Assembly: GCA_039029915.1 (NCBI GenBank)
Contig: JBCCFD010000496.1
Coordinates: 1 to 5,650 of the forward strand
Length of the DNA: 5,650 nt
Source of the DNA: QQUD01 sp039029915
GTDB lineage: Bacteria; Chloroflexota; Anaerolineae; Promineifilales; Promineifilaceae
Direction: 5' to 3'
The notes beneath the pieces were generated by a model, which worked only from the letters and a program-made list of their open reading frames with translations, was not told where the DNA came from and did no database searches. Below, piece after piece: positions 5,548 to 5,650 of the stretch. Positions within the stretch are counted from its first letter, which is position 1. Every line of letters begins with the position of its first letter. The translations under genes and the position numbers were made by a program.

Positions 5548-5553
5548 TCCTTT
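5548..5553 (-). promoter_or_regulatory. Shine-Dalgarno site deciding the permease start
   Basis: AAAGGA on the minus strand is 9 nt before the ATG at 5538-5536 and leaves no spacer for the upstream TTG at 5547, so the ATG is the better start. Confidence 0.65.
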
Positions 5554-5555
5554 TT

Positions 5556-5572
5556 ACGTCTATATGAGACGT
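5556..5572. repeat. Small inverted repeat between the two permease genes
   Basis: ACGTCT (5556-5561) pairs with AGACGT (5567-5572) around 5 nt. The 8-mer ACGTCTAT also occurs as a direct repeat at 5556-5563 and 5569-5576, running into the stop codon of the upstream gene. In the mRNA the hairpin would lie 2 nt before the AAAGGA ribosome site of the downstream permease, where it might adjust the ratio of the two subunits. Confidence 0.4.
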
Positions 5573-5650
5573 CTATTTTGCAACTCGCCGCTGAAACTGC
5601 GTCAAGGCAAGAACCAAAAACAAAACGCACAGGCCAAACAAGACGCTTGC
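5573..5650 (-). CDS. C-terminal end of an upstream ABC-2 permease-like gene (partial)
   Basis: The minus-strand frame is open from the right edge for 25 codons to TAG at 5575-5573. The peptide is a hydrophobic helix (ASVLFGLCVLFLVLAL) followed by a short basic tail (TQFQRRVAK). This is how ABC-2 permeases end: a last transmembrane helix and a short positively charged cytoplasmic tail. The next gene encodes a permease of that type, in the same direction and 34 nt away, which supports a paired-subunit exporter operon. The rest of the gene, and presumably the ATPase, lie outside the window. The exact family cannot be proved from 25 residues. Confidence 0.65.
   Translation of the reverse strand, partial: ASVLFGLCVLFLVLALTQFQRRVAK

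Noticed and set aside
1..5650. CRISPR array, tRNA or rRNA gene, insertion sequence, or a new defence system
   Set aside because: No regular spaced repeats, cloverleaf-like sequence, transposase motifs or terminal inverted repeats were seen. The genes present are housekeeping and transport types.

Overview
The window looks like chromosomal DNA of a Chloroflexota bacterium, probably Anaerolineae or a related class. The main evidence is the N-terminal domain of DnaA: segments such as ELQMTKATFNTW and NDYAKDWLENRL resemble Chloroflexota DnaA proteins as I remember them. The lineage call is an inference without a database search. By eye, the genes are near 45-50% GC, except the DUF1992 gene (roughly 38%), and the gaps between genes are distinctly AT-rich.

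Layout, left to right. Positions 1-253 are an AT-rich leader. Positions 254-1375 (+) encode a site-2 (M50) intramembrane zinc metalloprotease with a C-terminal CBS pair. Positions 1376-1752 are a convergent gap. It holds a faint protein-like stretch, a 33-nt pure pyrimidine tract containing a mirror repeat, and a strong bidirectional terminator hairpin. dnaA lies at 1753-3132 (-). Positions 3133-3687 form a 555-nt AT-rich gap with the dnaA leader, a good sigma70-type promoter, several short repeats and a tight cluster of three AT-rich inverted repeats. Positions 3688-4254 (-) encode a DUF1992 (DnaJ-C28-type) protein, possibly leaderless. Positions 4324-5538 (-) encode an ABC-2 transporter permease. 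Positions 5573-5650 (-) hold the last 25 codons of an upstream gene whose product ends like another ABC-2 permease.

How the genes fit together. The two permease genes are 34 nt apart and probably form one export operon; its ATPase would lie beyond the right edge. DUF1992 follows after a weak terminator and has its own -10 element. dnaA has its own promoter and a leader of about 250 nt, and it converges with the protease gene on the shared terminator. dnaN, rpmH and other usual dnaA neighbours are absent. The dnaA upstream gap is the natural oriC candidate, but no canonical DnaA boxes were found there.

The most distinctive signal is a dispersed palindrome, ACGGCCGT. It occurs five times exactly, plus three one-mismatch copies, all inside genes and none in the gaps. 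I see no convincing new defence system or mobile element. The other points worth a second look are the AT-palindrome cluster beside the dnaA promoter, the triplex-capable mirror repeat next to the terminator, and the structured dnaA leader.
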